In this document: piece by piece, positions 23,056-33,340 of the stretch
Position numbering within the stretch: the first letter of the stretch is position 1
How the letters are laid out: every line of letters starts with the position of its first letter
Assembly (NCBI GenBank): GCA_012845835.1
Contig: JABAKD010000019.1
Location: 12,293,344 to 12,357,343 of the forward strand
Reading direction: 5' to 3'
DNA: 64,000 nt
From: Undaria pinnatifida
Lineage: Eukaryota; Sar; Phaeophyceae; Laminariales; Alariaceae
Translations under genes and position numbers: made by a program
Notes under the pieces: generated by a model
The model's database searches: none
Seen by the model: the letters and a program-made list of their open reading frames with translations, nothing else
What the model was told of the DNA's origin: nothing

Positions 23056-23455
23056 CCTCCGGTGGATGGGGAAAAATAAAGCTTTAGCTCACCACACTTC
23101 CACGTATTTTCATACGCGTCGTGTGTCGATTTAACTCAGTTGCTTTCGCAGCCCAACGCTAGCTGGCGCACCCTTCGGGTCCCATTGTAGGTACAGCCTA
23201 AGCTGTCCCTATCAGTGGTCTTCGTTACAACCCCGGCAGCGCAAGCTGCCGTTGTATACGGATGCGTGTGTATGTCGACCCGGCCTGTCCCCTGAGGGTC
23301 AGTTTCGGTGGAGATAGCCACCCGGAATGTCATCTTTCCGGGTAGTGTGGGACTTGCGCAAGCTCACCCACTAACAAAACCCCTGGCCATGGGAGATGGC
23401 CTTCCGCCGGACAGCGGACAGTCTATCTACTAGACCACAACGTCACATTGATATC
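22969..23455 (-). mobile_element. tRNA-derived SINE B, split by insertion
   Basis: The minus strand carries a tRNA-like head: GTGGTCTAGTAGATAGAC (A box and D-arm), TGTCCGCTTAT (anticodon region) and GGTTCGAATC (B box). It is split into 22969-23024 and 23413-23455 by the family D element inserted at 23025-23412. Confidence 0.8.
23025..23412 (-). mobile_element. Family D poly-A element, longest copy (388 bp)
   Basis: Inserted in SINE B with a perfect 9-bp target-site duplication, AGCGGACAG, at 23016-23024 and 23413-23421. On the minus strand it ends in CATCCACCGGAGGAT plus an A run of about 28 (the T run at 23025-23053). There is no tRNA-like head or ORF of note, so it is a SINE of other origin or the 3' end of a LINE. 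Further copies: 5448-5662, 8798-8834 and 46832-46949. Confidence 0.86.
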
Positions 23456-23635
23456 TATTTTATTTTTACAAATAAAGTTGATAAATAAATACCAGGTAGG
23501 TACCAAGTAAAGTATCGATTCTTCATGAGGATATTTTTTTTTCCCGATGACGCCCGGATTCGAACCAGCGAAAAGGTCAGGATAATAAACGGACAGTTTA
23601 TCTACTAGACCACAATGTCACAGCAGCTGCAGTGG
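23456..23635 (-). mobile_element. SINE B with 3' tail
   Basis: Best complete copy. The head on the minus strand runs from GTGACATTGTGGTCTAG at about 23625 down to GGTTCGAATCCGGGCGTCAT at about 23545, then an A run and the tail ATCCTCATGAAGAATCGAT. The same tail occurs at 27205-27235 and 27775-27800. Confidence 0.82.
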
Positions 23636-23789
23636 TATCTACCAGCCAGTACTATTTTTTTATGTGCAACTACTACTACTGCTGTATATCAGCGAAACAT
23701 GGATATACCACGCACCTCGCAAAGTTGAGTTTCAATTATTCAATCGGTCGTACTCACAGCTGACGTTTTTTAATTTTTATATAGAGTAC

Positions 23790-23845
23790 AAGGGCTTCGC
23801 TCGCGGGCGGCTGGGCGCCGCCCGCTACGCTTGCGGAAGGAGGAA
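23790..23845 (-). repeat. CCCTTGTA-terminated hairpin element, copy
   Basis: The hairpin arms GCGGGCGGC and GCCGCCCGC surround TGGGC. Read on the minus strand it is followed by AGCGAAGCCCTTGTA, the shared terminus of this family. Confidence 0.65.
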
Positions 23846-24353
23846 TAGACATTCAGTAGAAAGGCGGAAAAGAAGCACAAATGGCGCAACTGGCGACTTG
23901 AAAATGCCAAGAGGTCCATATATAGTACAACGGTACAGGATAGAGACGATTATGATTATGAGTTTGTTATTATCATCCATTCGCCCAGTCCATGATGGGC
24001 ACGTCGGAGGACTTGCTTGGCATGTCCTTCCACCTCTCAGGTAGCACCTAGGTCCTGTACACTTATTAATAGCTCTCTCTAAGTCGATCATCAATAATAA
24101 ATTATCGCAGTGCATAAACACCAGGCACGCGCTTGTCAAGGATAGAGACAGGAAAACTACAACTTAAGATGTAAAAGAGCGCAGTGCCAAAAAAAACATG
24201 CTGGAAGCAGGAACTTGAACGCACACACCGCAAACATGTGAAGTACATTCATTTGTATTCCTGAAAGACGAAGAGCACGCATTTAGGCATAGTTCTCAAA
24301 AAACGATGCTGGTATAGTAAACCACAACTTAACGTTCTATAAAGAACGTGCTG
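23846..24353. other. No recognised feature; 3' flank of gene (2)
   Basis: Contains AACGTTCTATAAAGAACGT (24331-24349), a near-perfect inverted repeat immediately downstream of the stop codon of the minus-strand gene. It could be a 3'-end signal, but this is speculative. Confidence 0.35.
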
Positions 24354-24458
24354 TCAACATTGCTTCCGAAGGAGCATGCAGGCTTGCTTGGACTCTTCCT
24401 CCTCAGCGGAGGTACCCAGCACCTTGCACTCTTGTTTTTTGTCGATGGTCTTGAGGAT
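24354..24458 (-). CDS. Unknown Cys-containing protein, terminal exon
   Basis: Reads ILKTIDKKQECKVLG...SKQACMLLRKQC and stops at 24354-24356. The acceptor is TTTGTGGACAG/ATC, phase 0, which fits the phase-0 donor of exon 25110-25277. The codons upstream of the acceptor (IDVLPPCFNVCGQ) also look protein-like and stay open back to the border of the TRIM at 24501. The true exon may therefore have been longer before that insertion, with splicing now shifted. I do not recognise the family. Spaced Cys residues suggest a secreted or redox protein, but this is inference. Confidence 0.6.
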   Translation of the reverse strand: MLKTIDKKQECKVLGTSAEEEESKQACMLLRKQC

Positions 24459-24500
24459 CTGTCCACAAACGTTGAAGCATGGCGGGAGAACGTCGATAAG

Positions 24501-24873
24501 TGTTAAGGAATTAGTGGGGTATTAGTCCGTTTGACCACTTGCACAGGTCCACCAATAGCTTACCCAAACTAAGCCTTATAACTCTCTCCCCCCCTGAAAC
24601 GGCGGGATAGAAGGTCGGCCGGATATACGGGCGGACCTGTCATTTATCCAAGCCGTTTCATTTCCTGGGTATACCGGGGAGAGTATTTTTCAAGTTCGCC
24701 ATGGGAAAATCTGAAAAAGTTTATTATGTATGGTGGATGTGGGGATCGAACCCACGACCCAAAAACCCATGGTCTGTCGACGACGCCATTTGTTAAGGTA
24801 TTAGTGGGGTATTAGTCCGTTTGACCACTTGCACAAGTTAACCAATAGCTTACCCAAACTAAGCCTTATAACA
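24501..24873 (-). mobile_element. TRIM retroelement 1 (84-bp LTRs)
   Basis: Terminal direct repeats at 24501-24582 and 24791-24873, with TGTTA...TAACA ends and target-site duplication TAAG (24497-24500, 24874-24877). On the minus strand the 5' LTR is followed by AA and TGGCGTCGTCG, a primer-binding-site-like sequence, and a purine tract (AGGGGGGGAGAG) precedes the 3' LTR. The short interior has no coding capacity and carries a T-arm-like GTGGGTTCGATCCCCAC. It sits in the intron upstream of the exon at 24354-24458. Confidence 0.85.
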
Positions 24874-25109
24874 TAAGTATGTGTAAAAAAGTATTCGTAC
24901 TTCTCTCCAGCAGACGTCGTAACCATCCGAATTATTGGAGCTCCTTTCGCTGTTAGTAATTGTTGTGGTATTGTTGTACTTGCTCTTGGTACTTGGAAAA
25001 AGAGCCGCACTTCATAGACTATATCCGCACGCCATCCCCTAGTCTTGAGCAAGAGACATGGATGTCTCGACTCGTGACACACAGGACGCAAGATAAGAGT
25101 AGAACGTAC

Positions 25110-25277
25110 CTCGATGTCGAACGCCCTCGTGGCACCGTGGGAATGGAATGCGGGATGTATATCGAGCAAGTGGTCGCCTGCCTTCTTCAGGAGGTCACCG
25201 ACCTTGATGTCGCCGGTGCACTTCGTGTTTATGTCCTCGCCGACTTGGCGGCCCTCGGCGGCTGCTTCGCAGGGCTT
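25110..25277 (-). CDS. Unknown protein, internal exon (56 codons)
   Basis: Exon bounded by a strong acceptor (TTGTCGTTTGCAG/AAG) and a strong donor (ATCGAG/GTACGT), exactly 168 nt and phase 0 at both ends. It encodes KPCEAAAEGRQVGEDINTKC followed by GDIKVGDLLKKAGDHLLDIH and PAFHSHGATRAFDIE. Codon composition is G/C-rich compared with the surrounding AT-rich repeats. It joins in phase to 24354-24458. Earlier exons must lie above 25277. I do not recognise the family. Confidence 0.72.
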
Positions 25278-25724
25278 CTGCAAACGACAACAACGGATGG
25301 GAATACCTTGCGTTCAGTGAATGTTCAAAATAGTAAGGCCACGTAGCTGTCGTCGATTTCCAAAGTTGGAAAGGAAGTCGTACAATTTAACACTGCTATA
25401 ATGAAAGCGGTCGTTTATGGGCAAAGCCCTGCCTGGTACCACAACGTTGCTAACACCTATGAAACCACCACTGGGACGGGAACGAACGGGATTCACAGTC
25501 GCAACTGGTACGCGTAAGCCCCGGTATCCTGCTATATAAGGCCTACCGGCGGAATACCGACAACGAAGGGTAAGAGACAGTACCTGCTGTATATATTGTT
25601 CGGTACTACTCTATTACTGCTGCTATCAACACTATTACGACCGACGTGTACTGCGATTCCTGAAGAGGTTGCGCACCCTACTTGTACTCGCTAATACAAA
25701 GAGTTCATGTGGTTGTATGAAAAA

Positions 25725-26300
25725 TGAGTAACAGTAGTAGTACACCGCGTCACTACATGAACAACTCGCTAACCCCAATCACGGGACTGCTCTCCAGCAT
25801 CACCCAGGTTAACTTCAGCTTCTGTTTACTGCTATATATCAACCTCCAGTGTGTACTGCGACTGGTGCTGAGGTATCATGCTGCTGTGTTATTTATCACT
25901 GCATGGACCATTTTTACAACCCTGGCTGACCCCCGTGATGAGACTTGCCCGTTTTCATTGCGTCTTACATGTATAGATACCACGTAGTCGTAGTCGTACA
26001 TCCAAAACGTGTGTTTATATCACAGCACAAAGCGTCACTGCATGGACCACTTGTTCAATCTCCGCTTACCCCGATGACGGGACTGCCCCGTACTCGTAGT
26101 CGTACATACATGAAGTGTGTTTGGCTGTACGTATGAAAAAGAAATCGCATCACACAGCGTCACTGCATAGGTCTACTCGTAGACCTGAGTACTTGTACAA
26201 TTCCCGCTTACACCGCGATGACGGGACTGCCCCGTACACGTACTCGTACATGCAAAAGTGTGTTTGTACGCATGAAAAAGAAATCACAGCACAACAGAAA
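25725..26300. repeat. Tandem repeat of about 145 bp
   Basis: Three to four diverged units with GATGACGGGACTGCCC or CACGGGACTGC, then CGTACATxCA, GTGTGTTT and CAGCGTCACTGCAT. They lie between the exons of gene (2) and the zinc-ribbon-like segment. Confidence 0.65.
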
Positions 26301-26310
26301 TGTAACTCAC

Positions 26311-26770
26311 GTTTCGTCAAGCTCTCAGCTCCTTCGTTAGGGACACCGATCGAAGGTGAATCACAGGTGTCCGCGTCACACCAGTCACACACACGAGGGT
26401 TGTCGCCGCTTCCCCAGTGCTTCTTGTTAAGGTTATGAAAAGCTTGGCAAGTGGAAGGCTCGTCACTCCTGCAGGTGTTGCAGACAGCGTACTGGGAACT
26501 CCTGTTTTTCCTATTTCGTGCGATGAGGAAGCCGTCACAACCCTTGCTCGGGCACGGCCAATCAGGATTGCCAGAAGAAGCTGAGTCCCGATCTTGCCCG
26601 ACCAGCTTCCACACGCCTGATCCTGAACCTCCACCACCCCCACTGTTGGCGGAGCCTCCTCCCGCACTAGCCTTGGTCCGCTTCGCAAATTTCAACTTCA
26701 AATTGTTATTGCCGATCCGGCAAATTTCAAATTCAAATTGTTTGCAGCCGTCAACGGCAATTCCCTCTCA
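26311..26770 (-). CDS. Zinc-ribbon-like coding segment, likely exon
   Basis: Open minus-strand segment with a Gly/Ser-rich linker, then paired cysteines: WPCPSKGC, YAVCNTC, STCQAFHN, RVCDWCDADTC. This spacing suggests one or two zinc-binding ribbons. No ATG begins the frame; it is open from about 26770, so it is probably an internal exon or has lost its start. A strong donor, ACGAAAC/GTGAGT, ends it at 26311 in phase 1. That phase does not join directly to the phase-0 exon at 25277, so a further exon would lie between, or these are separate genes. No family recognised. Confidence 0.5.
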
Positions 26771-27070
26771 ACAGCCAGCAATTGGCCAACTTCAAATAAA
26801 AGTACAAAAAAGAAGTTGCTGAAAAAGCAAAATAAAAATATCAGAGAGCAAGCAGTAAAGATCAGAGAATGAGAGCTAAGTAAGAATGAGACTAAGGAAA
26901 TCAAGGAAGGCAAGGAACTTCGGGACGGTTCTTTTCCCCAGCAACTAATTTTCTTTTCGGCAATTACGGGCTGAGAAGGGCTGAGAGGGGGGAGGATATG
27001 CCGAGCGAGACGTCCGAGGGGGGCGAGGTCTAGGTATATAGTGTTATATATCGATTTTTTCAAGAGCATA
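26771..27070. other. No recognised feature
   Basis: AT-rich sequence with AAATTTGAATTTG-like runs at its left edge. A minus-strand frame at 26698-27069 is low-complexity and hydrophobic, and I do not call it a gene. Confidence 0.35.
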
Positions 27071-27074
27071 ATTT

Positions 27075-27300
27075 ATTTTCCCTGATGACACCTGGATTCA
27101 ACCAACGAAAACAGGCTTATAAGCGGACAGTCTTATCTACTAGATAGACCACAAACAAAGTGACATTGCTATTTTTTTTTTTTTTCGACAAATATATAAA
27201 TAAATTTCGATTTTTCATGAGGATCATTTTTTTTTCGATGACACCCGGATTCGAACCAGCGAAGGTCACCAGAGGATTATAAGCGGACAGTCTATGTTGT
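27075..27300 (-). mobile_element. SINE B, two tandem copies
   Basis: Two minus-oriented copies (27078-27165 and 27205-27300), each with the B-box side GGATTC[G]AACCA and the anticodon side TTATAAGCGGACAGTCT. Confidence 0.75.
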
Positions 27301-27320
27301 TCTCAACCACAGCAGTCTAT

Positions 27321-27692
27321 TGTTAAGGAATTAGTGGGGCATTAGTCCGTTTGACCACTTGCAAAAGGTTAACCGATAGCTTACCCAAACTAAGCCGTAT
27401 AACACTCTCCCCCCCTGAAACGGCGGGATAGCAGGTCGGCCGGATATACGGCGGACCTCTGTCAATATCCAAGCCGTTTCATTTCCTGGGGATACCAGGG
27501 AGGGTATTTTTCAAGTTCGACATGGGAAAATCTGAAAAGTTTATTATTGTGGATGGTGGGGATCGAACCCACGACCCAAAAACCCATGGTCCTGCCGACG
27601 ACGCCATTTGTTAAGGAATTAGTGGGGCATTAGTCCGTTTGACCACTTGCAAAAGGTTAACCGATAGCTTACCCAAACTAAGCCGTATAACA
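27321..27692 (-). mobile_element. TRIM retroelement 2 (84-bp LTRs)
   Basis: Intact: LTRs at 27321-27404 and 27609-27692, TG...CA ends and target-site duplication CTAT (27317-27320, 27693-27696). On the minus strand, LTR - AA - TGGCGTCGTCGGC (PBS-like) - interior - CAGGGGGGGAGAG (PPT) - LTR. Nearly identical to TRIM 1, so both moved fairly recently. Confidence 0.9.
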
Positions 27693-28639
27693 CTATGTAA
27701 TAGACCACAATGTGTTACAGCAGCAGTGAGTGGTGTATCTACCAGTACTATTTTTTTACCAATATATTTAAAATTTTTTCATGAAGAATCATTTTTTTTT
27801 CGTACAAGGGCTCCGCATGGGCGCCGGCATTCGCCGGCGCCCATGCTTCGGGTAGGGCAGGGCAGCACTTCGACAACTTAAGGTGTAGCTGTCCGATTTG
27901 GCATGCATTGAACTTTGAAGTAATGCCAAGAGTTTAATACGAACATGGGATTATGAAAGTCATGATTTGACAAAAGAAAAACGTAATACTCCATCATTCA
28001 ACAAAGAAGGCAAGGATAGGCGAAACACACTGTGTTAAATGCGCCGTCAAGTAAAAGTTGGCGTCTATCAAACAAAAATACCGAAAATAGTATTTTCGAG
28101 AACCTGGGTCGCCTCTAGGCGAAACGAAAGAGGCCTTGGCATTAATGAAGAGACTGCACTGCTGTCCCCGTGGCAATGGAGGTTCGAAGTCGACAGGATG
28201 CAAAGTCGGTTTGCATCAAACGTCGACATGGGGCCATGTCAGCCGGCGAGGGTTTGGAAGAAGATTGCTTTGTTTGTTACGTGAAGGCTGTCGCATTGAT
28301 TGGTCTGCGTGGTTGCGGGCGAGGAGAAAAACAAAGAAGAGGTGGGCGATCTCTCGTTGCCTCGGCGTTGTCTAAGATAGGTGCGGGGGTGGCTTTGCTC
28401 GTACGGGAGGTTGGCGTAGCGCTTCTTCTCTGTTTTTTCTCGAGGAGGCGGGATATATATGTGTGTCTGCTATCTTTGCTTCGTGGGTGCTTTCACGTTG
28501 TCGAAATCGGACACGTCCCCTCAATACATAATATCCGGAGTGTCTCTACCATGACGACTGCTGATGGTGCCGTGCGTATTTCCCCAGAGACTGATGATAT
28601 ATTATTTACTGGTAGAAATAATCATACCTGGTATACCTT

Positions 28640-28990
28640 TCTCTGCAACATTTTTTTTTCTTCATCCCATTTATCGTCCCCGCACCATTCTCGTGCTCCC
28701 TCCCAGTAGTAACTCAGATCCGGGGTCACATAGGGGGCCCTTCTCCTCCCTCCCCACTTCATCACGTGCCTTCATTTTTACCGCGAGGAGAATCGAGCAT
28801 TTTCTTCCCTCGTCGACTCGCGTCGAATTGTACCTAGCAGGCGCTCTCAGCAGTTGATCTCTCTTTTTTATTGCATTTTTGCAAATTAAGTCAAATCTCA
28901 TCGTGGTGGGTGTCGAACTCAAGGACAACCAAACGTCAGTAGTATTCGAGGGTAAAACCATTAGACCACCGGGGCGGCCGGCTGACAATT
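28640..28990 (-). mobile_element. tRNA-derived SINE C, copy 1
   Basis: The minus-strand head CCCCGGTGGTCTAATGG (A box) and TTGAGTTCGACACCCACC (B box) is followed by a body with AATTCGACGCGAGTCGACGA and an A-rich end. Confidence 0.83.
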
Positions 28991-29529
28991 GATTAAAACA
29001 AAACAGGATCTTTGCATAGAGATTACATTCCCTCCCCCATATTGTATATGATATTACGATGGTTGACGCGATAGAGAATAAAGCGCCAAATACCTAAATA
29101 TCAGCCTACGCGGAGTTTTAGATATCATGAACAACGAACGATCGCGACGGCAGAGCACGGCAAAGCATAGCGCTTCGCTCTGCGGAGCTAGCGCTGCGCA
29201 GCGGTGCGCTGCTGAGCTGAGCCGCAGGGCACTGCACGGCGCTTCGTTGCTGTGAGTTATAGCGCTGCGATGGGGTGCTGGGCGGTGTGGAGCTGATGAG
29301 CCAAGCCCAGAAATCAGCCGATGAAGCTTCGCCAACTACAAAACAAATGGTGGTAATCAAAGAAAAGCTAAAGCTGGACCGTTCCGCAACTAATTCACAG
29401 GCGGAAAATCAGCGGCAAGTCAACTTACTAGACAAAAAAAAAGAAAAAATCGCGAAAAGGTTCAAAATCGTGTTGGCAGAAAAACCAAATTTTCAGGACG
29501 CAGCTGAAAGGTCAAGAAACAGGCAATAT

Positions 29530-30060
29530 TCAGTTGTTGTTGTTCTCACATTAACTCGCACAATCCAGTCCGTGGTCACAGGACTGGTTCCATTCACTCT
29601 GGAGCAGAGGAATACCCTAGGGAAAAACACAAACAACCCAAGGTGGTACGCGCATAAATCACAGCTGACGCAATTCATGCCTCCACCAGAAACATATAAA
29701 AGTGAAATCGGGAGTCAGTATACGATGTGCCAGGTCCATCCCGGTGCATACGTCTCATTACTCGCGCCTGGGAAAACCGACTATACCGCTTGCCACCCAA
29801 AAGACTACCACGTATATATCACACGTAGTATCTATCACTACGCATACGCACACCAGACGCAAGTCAATTGGAAAAAAGAAACAAAGAACAAAGAAGAGAA
29901 AGGAAAGGAAATGGGTGCATGGGGCCAAGAAAAAGAAAACAAAAATAATTTTTGGGGGGTCTACTGGCGAGGCTGCCACCAGAACGGGATGTCACATGTC
30001 ACGTGGTCTTTCGACGGTCTACAGCAGTAGTACTACGAACGACTTCCGATACACCCACCG
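29530..30060 (-). mobile_element. LINE 3' end with (AAC)n tail, copy 1
   Basis: 5'-truncated copy of the 3' region of the LINE at 49945-51670. The minus strand ends GCGAGTTAATGTGAGAAC then AAC repeats. A plus-strand 251-codon frame that overlaps it is antisense and spurious. Confidence 0.7.
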
Positions 30061-30159
30061 AAGCACGGACTATCGGCCAATTACGCGATCGACAGCTGGC
30101 CGTGGTTGTCACGTGTCTCTGTGTTGGGGGCCCCTGCCCTGCCTCTTGTTGGCTCTTGA

Positions 30160-31165
30160 GAGTGATGCGTGTACGACTAAACTTGCCAACGGCACTCGCA
30201 CTGCACTTTGAGCTATCTGCTGTAGTTCTGGTTGCTACTTGTTGCTGCATTATGTGCTAGACGTTTCGCCCTTCGGCTACTGCTGCTACACCTGCTGTTT
30301 TGTGCTTGCCAATGTCGTCAATTGGCGTTCATGCTCGTCGTACATACTGCTGTTCTCACCGAGTACGTACGGGTTTCCTCGTACCTCAACCGTACGACGA
30401 CGAGCTCAAAACAGAAGGAAGGTGGAATGAAATGGCATGGACAATGGCCACATAGAAGCGAGCACAGCGGGATAGTTCGCTGCGAATCAACCGCATTCGT
30501 TCATGCCTACAGCAGAGGCTGCCTGGAGTGTCAGCGGCCGTGCTAAAGCCAGGGCCAAAGGCCGAAGAGACGGCTCTACCTGCTTTGTTTTGTCTCGAAA
30601 TTCTGTAACGTGAAAGTATTATGATTTGGGAGTTATTTTGTCACGAAACGTCTTGCCGTCGGTAATTTGTGTCACGAAGTTGTTGGATATCGTCGGTAAG
30701 TTGTGTTACGTTTTAGGTGAACCCACACTAAAAAATTGAATTTCCAGCTGGCAAAACGAGCAGAAACAAAAGCAATAAAATGCCGAGCAAGAAACCAATC
30801 GAATGAGTAAAAAAGTACAGCAAAGAAACTAACGCTCGAGAGTATGCCACCGCAAAATTCCAAATATTATCACGTACCGTTTGGAAATGATGCCAATTTT
30901 GTAAATCATTCAGGCGTTGCAGCCATTAAGATTCAACAATTTTTCCAAAATTCCTCCTCGACACCCGCTCGGCACCCGTCCGCGTTCACGTCGATGTGCG
31001 GAACGGACACGGCAGGGCGAGGGGCGTTGGAGTCGCCCCCCGATGGCGGCGCTCGAACCAAGCCATATTCGACCGAGAATTCCAGTTCCGCGAATCGCAT
31101 ACTTAGGCCGAGACAAAAACTCCTGACCGAAGTCCATGACACCAAGGAATGACTCGATATTCAAG
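30160..31165. repeat. Dispersed 1-kb repeat, copy 1
   Basis: Two sub-blocks, 30160-30560 (starts GAGTGATGCGTGTACGAC) and 30848-31165 (CCAAATATTATCACG...), which recur at 35635-36020 and, joined by a deletion, at 36085-36620. Confidence 0.75.
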
Positions 31166-32004
31166 AAATGATTTTATATACATACAAGGGCTCCGCATTG
31201 GCGCCAGCATTCGCCGGCGCCCATGCTTCGGGTAGGGCAGGGCAGCACTTCGACCACTTAAGATGTAGCTGTCCGATTTGGCATGCATTGAGCTTTAAAG
31301 TAATGCCAAGAGTTTCATACGAACATGGGATTCATGCTTTGACAAAAGAAAAAACGTAATATTATACAATAAAGAAGGCAAGGATAGGCGAAACACACTG
31401 TGTTAAATGCGCCGTCAAGTAAAAGTTGGCGTCTATCAAACAAAAATACCGAAAAGAGTATTATTGAGAACCTGCGTCGCCTCTAGGCGAAACAAAAGAT
31501 GCCTTGGCATTAATGAAGAGACTGCACTGCTGTCCCCATGGCAATGGAGGTTCGAAGTCGACAGGATGCAAAGTCGGTTTGCATCAAACGTCGACATGAG
31601 GACATGTCAGCCGGCGAGGTTTTGGAAGAAGATTGCTTTGTTTGTTACGTGAAGGCTGTCGCATTGATTGGTCTGCGAGGTCGCGGGCGAGGAGGAAAAC
31701 GTAGAAGAGGTGGGCGATGTCTCGTTGAGGCGACGTTGTCTAAGATTGGTGCGGGGGTGGCTTTGCTCGTACGGGAGGTTGGCGTAGCGCTTCTTCTCTG
31801 TCTTTTCTCGGGAAGGCGGGATATGTGTGTCTGCTGTCTTTTCTTCGTGGGGGCTTTCACGTCGTCGAAATTGGACGCGTCCCCTCAATGCATAATATCC
31901 GGAGTGTCTCTACCATGACGACTGCTGATAGTGGCGTGCGTATTTCCTAGAGACTGACGTATTATTTACTGGTAGTAATAATAATATACCTTTGCAACAT
32001 TTTT

Positions 32005-32365
32005 TTTCTTCATCCCATTTATTATCCCCGCACCACTCTCGCGCTCCCTCCCAGTAGTAACTCAGATCCGGGGTCAATAGCGGGCCCTCCTCCTCCCTCC
32101 CCACTTCGGCACGTACGTGCTTTCATTTTTATCGCGAGGAGAATCGAGCATTTTCTTCCCTCGTCGACTCGCGTCGAACCAACCCACGCTGCTAGGCGCT
32201 CTCAGCAGTTGATTGATGCCTGTTTTTTTTTTTGCATTTTTGCAAATAAAGTCAAATCTCATCGTGGTGGGTGTCGAACTCAAGGACAACCAAACGTTAG
32301 TTAGTGTAGTATTCGAGGGTAAAACCACTATTATTAATAGACCACCGGGGCGGCCGGCTGACAAA
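32005..32365 (-). mobile_element. tRNA-derived SINE C, copy 2
   Basis: Duplicated with its host unit. B box GGGTGTCGAACTC at 32268-32281 (plus-strand reading) and A box on the minus strand near 32345. Confidence 0.8.
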
Positions 32366-32924
32366 TGATTAAAAAAAACAGGATCTTTGCATAGAGATTA
32401 CATTCCCTCCCCCATATTGTATGATATTACGATGGTTGACGCGACATGTATAGAATAAAGCGCCAAATACCTAAATATCAGCGTACGCGGAGTTTTAGAT
32501 ATCATGAATAACGAACGACCGCGACGGCAGAGCACGGCAAAGCATAGCGCGTCGCTCTGCTGAGCTAGCGGTGCGCTGCTGAGCTGAGCCGCAGGGCATC
32601 GCAGGGCACTGCACGGCGCTTCGTTGCTGTAAGCTATAGCGCTGCGATGGGGTGCTGGGCGGTGTCGAGCTGATGAGCCAAGCCCAGATCTCAGCCGCTG
32701 AAGCTTCGTCAAGTACAAAACAAATGGTGCGAATCAAAGAAAAGCTAAAGCTGGACCGTTCCGCAACTAATGCACAGCTGTCAGGCGGCAATTAGCGGCA
32801 GTAGGAAGTTCAACTTACTAGACAAAAAAGAAGAAAAAATCGCGAAAAAGTTCAAAATCGTGTTGGCAGAAAAACCAAGTTTGCAGGAAGCAGCTGAAAG
32901 GTCAAGAAACAGGCAATATTTCAG

Positions 32925-33340
32925 TTGTTGTTGTTGTCGTTCTCACATTAACTCGCATAATCCAGTCCGTGGTCACAGGACAGGCTCCAGTCACTCTGGA
33001 GCTGAGGAATACCCTAGGGGAAAAACACAAACCAAAGGTGGTACACGCATAAATCACAGCTGACGCAATTCATGCCTCCACCAGAAACATATAAAAGTGA
33101 AATCGGGAGTCAGTCTACGATGTGCCAGGTCCATACCGGTGCATACGTCTCATTACTCGCGCCTGGGAAAACCGACTATAATACCGCTTGCCAACCAAGA
33201 AAGACTATCACGTATATATTACACGTGGTATCTATCACCACGCATGCGCACAACAGACGCAAGTCAATTGGAAAAAAGAAACAGAGAAAGGAAAGGAAAT
33301 AAATGGGTGCATGGGGCCAAGAAACAGAAAACGTAAATAA
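32925..33340 (-). mobile_element. LINE 3' end with (AAC)n tail, copy 2
   Basis: Counterpart of 29530-30060 inside duplicated copy B. The GTT repeats at its lower end are the tail on the minus strand. Confidence 0.68.

Larger units (their letters stand above)
27804..30160 (-). repeat. 2.36-kb duplicated unit, copy A
   Basis: Homologous along its length to 31183-33540. It begins at the CCCTTGTA terminus and hairpin (arms CATGGGCGCCGGC/GCCGGCGCCCATG, 27815-27844), and includes SINE C (28640-28990), a pentamer-satellite block (29150-29285) and a LINE 3' end (29530-30060). Frames at 28039-28284 and 28170-28709 are open in both copies but have no known domain. Confidence 0.82.

Noticed and set aside
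28039-28709. Two overlapping ORFs conserved in both duplicated copies
   Set aside because: The two copies are recent duplicates, so open frames in both are weak evidence. Both frames are open, and neither has a known domain.
29275-30030. 251-codon plus-strand ORF
   Set aside because: It runs antisense through a LINE 3' end, and the same region in the duplicated copy (32770-33340) is broken by stops and frame changes. Only its first 60 or so residues look protein-like.
27804-30160. Calling the hairpin-ended unit a Helitron outright
   Set aside because: No CTRR end, no 5' TC, no Rep/helicase gene and no A^T insertion pattern can be shown. Kept as a shared-terminus hairpin element.
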